NCBI GenBank assembly: GCA_018897105.1
Contig: JAHILF010000123.1
Location: 1 to 33,743 of the forward strand
DNA: 33,743 bases
DNA from: Pseudomonadota bacterium
GTDB taxonomy: Bacteria; Desulfobacterota; Desulfobulbia; Desulfobulbales; SURF-16
Direction: 5' to 3'
In this document: positions 30,496 to 33,743 of the stretch, one piece after another
Numbering within the stretch: the first letter of the stretch is position 1
Layout: each line of letters opens with the position of its first letter
The notes under the pieces: model-generated
The model's database searches: none
The model's input: only the letters and a program-made list of their open reading frames with translations
Told to the model about the DNA's origin: nothing
Made by a program: the position numbers and the translations under genes

Positions 30496-33296
30496 CACTC
30501 GCCTGCTGGTTCGATCTGGGCGATAACCGAGGAACAGCGGCCGCAGATGGTCGGATGATCGGCGTTCTGCCCCACGGTCTCGCTGCGCATCCAGCAGCGC
30601 TCACATTTTTCCGAGGCAGCGGACTTGACCAGAATGGCCAGCCCCGGGATCTCGGTGCTGGTCATGGCCCCTTCCTGCGCTTTTTCCACCCTGTACAGCT
30701 TGGAAACGATACAGATGCTTTCCAGCGTCTGCCATTTATTTTCCAGAAAATCGGCAAGATCAGCAGGGACTGCCAGCCACACCTCGGCCTCCAGCGAATG
30801 GCCGATAATCTTGTCCTGCCTGGCCACCTCCAGCACCTTGGTGATCTCGTCCCGTACGCCTTTCAGCCTCTCCCAGGTGAGGTTCAGATCCTTATTGAGA
30901 TTGCCCTCTTTTATCGGCGGAAAACCGGCCAGAAAGATATTTTCCTCCCGGCCGTCATCCGCGGGCAGATGATTCCACACCTCGGCGGAGGTAAAGGTTA
31001 GCACCGGGCTCATCAGCCGGGTCATGCCGTCAAGAATCTCATAGAGAACCGTCTGGGCCGATCTGCGGGCCAGGGAACTATCAAGCTCCGTATAGAGGCG
31101 GTCTTTCAGGATATCGAGATAAAAGGCGCTCATGGTCACGGTGCAGAAATTGTAGAGGGCATGGAAAACCGTGTGAAACTCGAAAAATTCATAGGCATTC
31201 ATGACCCTGCGCTTGACCAGCTCGAAGCGGGAGATGGCCCATTGGTCAATCTCAGGCATATCGGCGATCGCCACCATATCTTTAGCCGGCGAAAAATCGC
31301 TGAGATTGCCCAGCATGTAGCGGACGGTATTGCGGATCTTCCGATAGGCGTCGGACAGGCGCCTGAGGATCTCACCGGAAATCTTGATATCATCCCGGTA
31401 ATCCTCGGAGGATACCCACAGCCGCAGAATATCCGCGCCATATTCCTTGATGATTTCACCGGGGGCGATGACGTTGCCGATACTCTTGGACATCTTGCGG
31501 CCCTGACCGTCCACCACAAAACCGTGGGTCAGCACTCCCTTGTAGGGCGCCCTGCCCCTGGTGCCCACCGAGGCGAGCAGCGAGCTCTGGAACCAGCCGC
31601 GGTGCTGATCGCTGCCCTCAAGATAAAGATCAGCCGGGGTTGGCAGACCGCGCTCCTCGACCACCGCGGCAAAGCTTACGCCGGAGTCAAACCAGACATC
31701 GAGAATATCCGTCTCCTTGGCAAACTCCGTGCTGCCGCATTTGCCGCACCTGGTTTCCGCCCCGAGAAAATCCTGCAGCTCATGGGAGAACCAGGCATCG
31801 GCCCCTTCCTTTAAAAACAGCTGCTCTATCCTGCTGTTGATCGCCTCATCGTTAATAATATGCCCACACTTACTGCACATGATGGCCGTGATCGGCACGC
31901 CCCAGGCCCGCTGCCGCGAGAGACACCAGTCCGGCCGACCCTCCACCATGCCGTAGATACGCTCCATGCCCCAGGAAGGGGTCCAGTTGACCTCTTTGAT
32001 CGCCGCCAGGGCTTTCTTGCGCAGGTCATTGTTATCCATGCCGATGAACCACTGTTCCGTGGCCCGGAAGATGACCGGCTTCTTGCAGCGCCAGCAATGG
32101 GGGTAACTGTGGGAAAGCTTGGACTGTTCAAGCAGATAGCCTGCGGCGCGCAGATCATCGCAGATCCGCGGATTCGCCTCCAGGATATTCATGCCGGCAT
32201 AGGGACCGGCCTCATCGGTGAACCTGCCGGTATCATCCACCGGCGAAAGCACCGGCAGGCCATAACGCAGCCCGGTGAGATAGTCCTCCCGACCATGACC
32301 CGGTGCGGTATGCACGCAGCCGGTACCGCTGTCCAGGGTCACATAATCAGCCAGCACGATGACGGATTCCCGTTCCAGAAAGGGATGTTTACATTTTTTC
32401 CCTTCAAGGGGTCCGGAGGCAAAGGTGGCAAGAATCTCATAGCCGGAGATGCCGCAGGCCTCACAGGCCCGCTCCACCAGCCCCTCGGCCATGAGCAGCA
32501 CCTCATCGCCGTTCTTTACCGCCGCATAGGTAAACTGGGGATGCAGGGCCACGGCCAGGTTGGCCGGCAGGGTCCAGGGGGTGGTGGTCCAGATGACGGC
32601 AAAAACCTTTTTGGCGGCCAGCTCGGGAACCACGTCGTCCAGATCCTCAGCCAGCGGGAATTTCACATAAATGGAAGGAGAGGCATGGTCTTCGTATTCC
32701 ACCTCGGCCTCGGCCAGGGCGGTGACGCAGGAGGAACACCAGTACACAGGTTTCTTACTGCGGGTGACGGAGCCGTTGGCCAGAAAACGGTTGAACTCCC
32801 TGGCAATGGCCGTCTCATATTTGAAATCAATGGTGAGGTAGGGATTGTCCCAGTCGCCCAGCACGCCCAGCCGTTTAAAATCCGCCTTCTGTTTTTCAAT
32901 CCATTTCTGGGCGTATTTACGACAGGAGCCGCGGAAGGCGAGCTTACCGATGACTTTCTTCTTCTCGCCCAGCTCCTTGTCAACATTATGTTCAATGGGC
33001 AGGCCGTGGCAGTCCCAGCCGGGGATATACGGACAGTGGAAGCCGGCCATGCGCTTGGATTTGAGGATAATATCCTTTAATACCTTATTGAACGCGGTAC
33101 CGAGATGGATGAAGCCGTTGGCATAGGGAGGTCCGTCATGGAGCAGATAAATGGGCCTGCCTGCAGTGGCCTGCTGCACCTTGTTGTAGAGCCCCTCCTG
33201 TTCCCAGATCTTTAACAGCTCAGGTTCCTTCTGCGCAAGGTTGGCCTTCATCTTGAAACTGGTCTGGGGCAGATTAAGCGTCGCCCGGTAGTCCAT
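30495..33296 (-). CDS. ileS: Isoleucyl-tRNA synthetase
   Basis: 933 residues, full length. HIGH motif as HLGT (64-67, within 'PYANGFIHLGTAFN'). The editing CP1 domain has 'WTTTPWTLPANLAVALHP'. KMSKS at 601-605. The C-terminal zinc finger is 'CERCWMRSE...CGRCSSVI', and a further Cys pair is in 'CSKCGHI...CGKCGS'. It charges tRNA-Ile and hydrolyses mis-charged valine. ATG with GGAG about 10 nt upstream. The zinc finger and overall layout mark it as the standard bacterial (mupirocin-sensitive-type) form, but sensitivity cannot be judged from sequence alone. It is followed directly by lspA. Confidence 0.98.
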   Translation of the reverse strand: MDYRATLNLPQTSFKMKANLAQKEPELLKIWEQEGLYNKVQQATAGRPIYLLHDGPPYANGFIHLGTAFNKVLKDIILKSKRMAGFHCPYIPGWDCHGLPIEHNVDKELGEKKKVIGKLAFRGSCRKYAQKWIEKQKADFKRLGVLGDWDNPYLTIDFKYETAIAREFNRFLANGSVTRSKKPVYWCSSCVTALAEAEVEYEDHASPSIYVKFPLAEDLDDVVPELAAKKVFAVIWTTTPWTLPANLAVALHPQFTYAAVKNGDEVLLMAEGLVERACEACGISGYEILATFASGPLEGKKCKHPFLERESVIVLADYVTLDSGTGCVHTAPGHGREDYLTGLRYGLPVLSPVDDTGRFTDEAGPYAGMNILEANPRICDDLRAAGYLLEQSKLSHSYPHCWRCKKPVIFRATEQWFIGMDNNDLRKKALAAIKEVNWTPSWGMERIYGMVEGRPDWCLSRQRAWGVPITAIMCSKCGHIINDEAINSRIEQLFLKEGADAWFSHELQDFLGAETRCGKCGSTEFAKETDILDVWFDSGVSFAAVVEERGLPTPADLYLEGSDQHRGWFQSSLLASVGTRGRAPYKGVLTHGFVVDGQGRKMSKSIGNVIAPGEIIKEYGADILRLWVSSEDYRDDIKISGEILRRLSDAYRKIRNTVRYMLGNLSDFSPAKDMVAIADMPEIDQWAISRFELVKRRVMNAYEFFEFHTVFHALYNFCTVTMSAFYLDILKDRLYTELDSSLARRSAQTVLYEILDGMTRLMSPVLTFTSAEVWNHLPADDGREENIFLAGFPPIKEGNLNKDLNLTWERLKGVRDEITKVLEVARQDKIIGHSLEAEVWLAVPADLADFLENKWQTLESICIVSKLYRVEKAQEGAMTSTEIPGLAILVKSAASEKCERCWMRSETVGQNADHPTICGRCSSVIAQIEPAGE

Positions 33297-33321
33297 GGTC
33301 GTATCTCCGTATATAAAAAAT

Positions 33322-33376
33322 TGATGATTCGGTATTTATGCCCTTTAAGGGTATTCATGCCCCTGAAGGGTAAAAA
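33322..33376 (-). repeat. Duplicated hairpin repeat upstream of ileS (shared with fabD)
   Basis: TGATGA, then 4 nt, then two tandem 19-bp copies of GTATTyATGCCCyTkAAGG (33332-33350 and 33351-33369), followed by GTAAAAATA. The fabD leader has a single copy of the same unit in the same register. It lies 26 nt before the ileS ATG. Each copy can fold as a short CCCTT...AAGGG-type hairpin. Confidence 0.6.
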
Positions 33377-33443
33377 TATCCGACTGAGTCCTGACAGTCG
33401 CTCGTCAATACCCAAAAAACATGCGTCTTATAACAAACCAGAT

Positions 33444-33471
33444 AGAATACCAATTCGGTTCCAACTTGCAA
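33444..33471 (-). promoter_or_regulatory. Candidate sigma-70 promoter for ileS
   Basis: On the minus strand TTGCAA (33471-33466), a 16-nt spacer and TATTCT (33449-33444). Start near 33437 would give a leader of about 140 nt containing the duplicated hairpin repeat. Confidence 0.35.
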
Positions 33472-33518
33472 GGGTTTAATGAAGCAAAAGGGACAAGAAG
33501 CTTTTTTTATTGAGCCAA

Positions 33519-33553
33519 GGTTGACGGTTCACGGTTTACAGTTTACGGTTTAC
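33519..33553. repeat. Heptamer tandem repeat GGTTBAC x5
   Basis: Five consecutive 7-nt units: GGTTGAC, GGTTCAC, GGTTTAC, AGTTTAC, GGTTTAC, followed by a degenerate GGTAATT. Period 7, so not codon-related. Confidence 0.8.
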
Positions 33554-33640
33554 GGTAATTTCGTTTTCCCAGTCAATTTCCGAAAAATACTGATCCGTAA
33601 ACCAATGTCATTAACTTAAGGAATTTTCCTCAATAAATAC

Positions 33641-33668
33641 TTGTAATTTCAATATGTTAGTGTTAAAT
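33641..33668 (+). promoter_or_regulatory. Candidate promoter for the right-edge gene
   Basis: TTGTAA (33641-33646), 16-nt spacer, TTAAAT (33663-33668). The start would be near 33675, about 45 nt before the ATG at 33719. Confidence 0.3.
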
Positions 33669-33718
33669 TCAGCCATATTGTTCCACTTGAGCAACTCTAT
33701 TTTAAAAAGGAAGGAAAC

Positions 33719-33743
33719 ATGGCTCATTTTTTTGAAAACAGTC
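33719..33743 (+). CDS. Start of an unidentified gene, cut by window edge
   Basis: ATG at 33719 opens MAHFFENS and runs off the window. AAGGAAGG lies 4 nt upstream of the ATG, a strong ribosome site, and a plausible promoter is at 33641-33668. Eight residues are too few for identification. Confidence 0.6.

Larger units (their letters stand above)
33297..33718. other. Regulatory gap upstream of ileS and the partial right-hand gene
   Basis: 422 bases without a gene between two divergent genes. It contains the ileS leader repeat (33322-33376), a candidate ileS promoter (33444-33471), a 7-bp tandem repeat (33519-33553) and a candidate promoter for the right-edge gene (33641-33668). No T-box sequence was found. 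Confidence 0.6.

Noticed and set aside
33297-33480. T-box leader in front of ileS
   Set aside because: No TGGnACCGCG-type T-box sequence or antiterminator could be found; the leader only has the short repeated hairpins.
1-33743. CRISPR array, tRNA or rRNA genes, phage structural genes, exosortase
   Set aside because: Looked for by eye on both strands and not found; the PEP-CTERM processing enzyme must be encoded elsewhere.

Overview
The window looks like chromosomal DNA of a Gram-negative bacterium of the Desulfobacterota (former Deltaproteobacteria), possibly a Desulfobulbales-type lineage. The pointers are a PEP-CTERM protein, sigma-54 signalling, a fused TIGR03960/TIGR03936-type radical SAM protein next to RNase G, and a SPOUT-like RNA methyltransferase between trmD and rplS. 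The lineage is inferred from gene content only. No rRNA, tRNA or CRISPR array was found.

Region 1 (1-8364) is accessory and envelope-related. The left edge cuts an IS630-type transposase. An AT-rich, apparently gene-poor stretch follows, then three minus-strand genes for exported proteins: an STN+PDZ protein, a large secreted toroid/PKD/FN3 protein, and a PEP-CTERM protein. The PEP-CTERM gene has a good sigma-54 promoter match (5368-5383) and a 13-bp inverted repeat further upstream. Next to it lies a two-component pair (histidine kinase plus NtrC-type sigma-54 activator) on the same strand.

Region 2 (8616-14620) is a plus-strand trio and the most interesting part. It encodes a TPR plus outer-membrane beta-barrel protein resembling Slam/type XI secretion proteins, then a secreted FecR-domain protein ending in a TbpB-like barrel motif, then a CHASE2-adenylate cyclase. 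I read it as a possible secretion and signalling module: exporter, FecR-type cargo, and a membrane cyclase with an extracytoplasmic sensor. It ends at a 28-bp perfect palindrome between convergent genes.

Region 3 (14752-21383, minus) is a tightly coupled run: TPR lipoprotein, LolA/LolB-like lipoprotein, fused B12-binding radical SAM/DUF2344 protein, and RNase G. The three junctions overlap by 17, 4 and 1 nt.

Region 4 (21657-28633, minus) is the housekeeping ffh-rpsP-khpA-rimM-trmD-(SPOUT MTase)-rplS-rnhB-yraN-pdxA cluster, followed by a small P-loop protein coupled to pdxA. It covers SRP targeting, ribosome and tRNA maturation, RNA/DNA hybrid removal and PLP synthesis. A consensus-like sigma-70 promoter precedes ffh.

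Region 5 (28802-33743) holds fabD, then lspA and ileS, all minus, with a dispersed repeat between fabD and lspA. A related hairpin repeat lies at nearly the same distance upstream of fabD and of ileS. The right edge has a heptamer tandem repeat and the first codons of a plus-strand gene.
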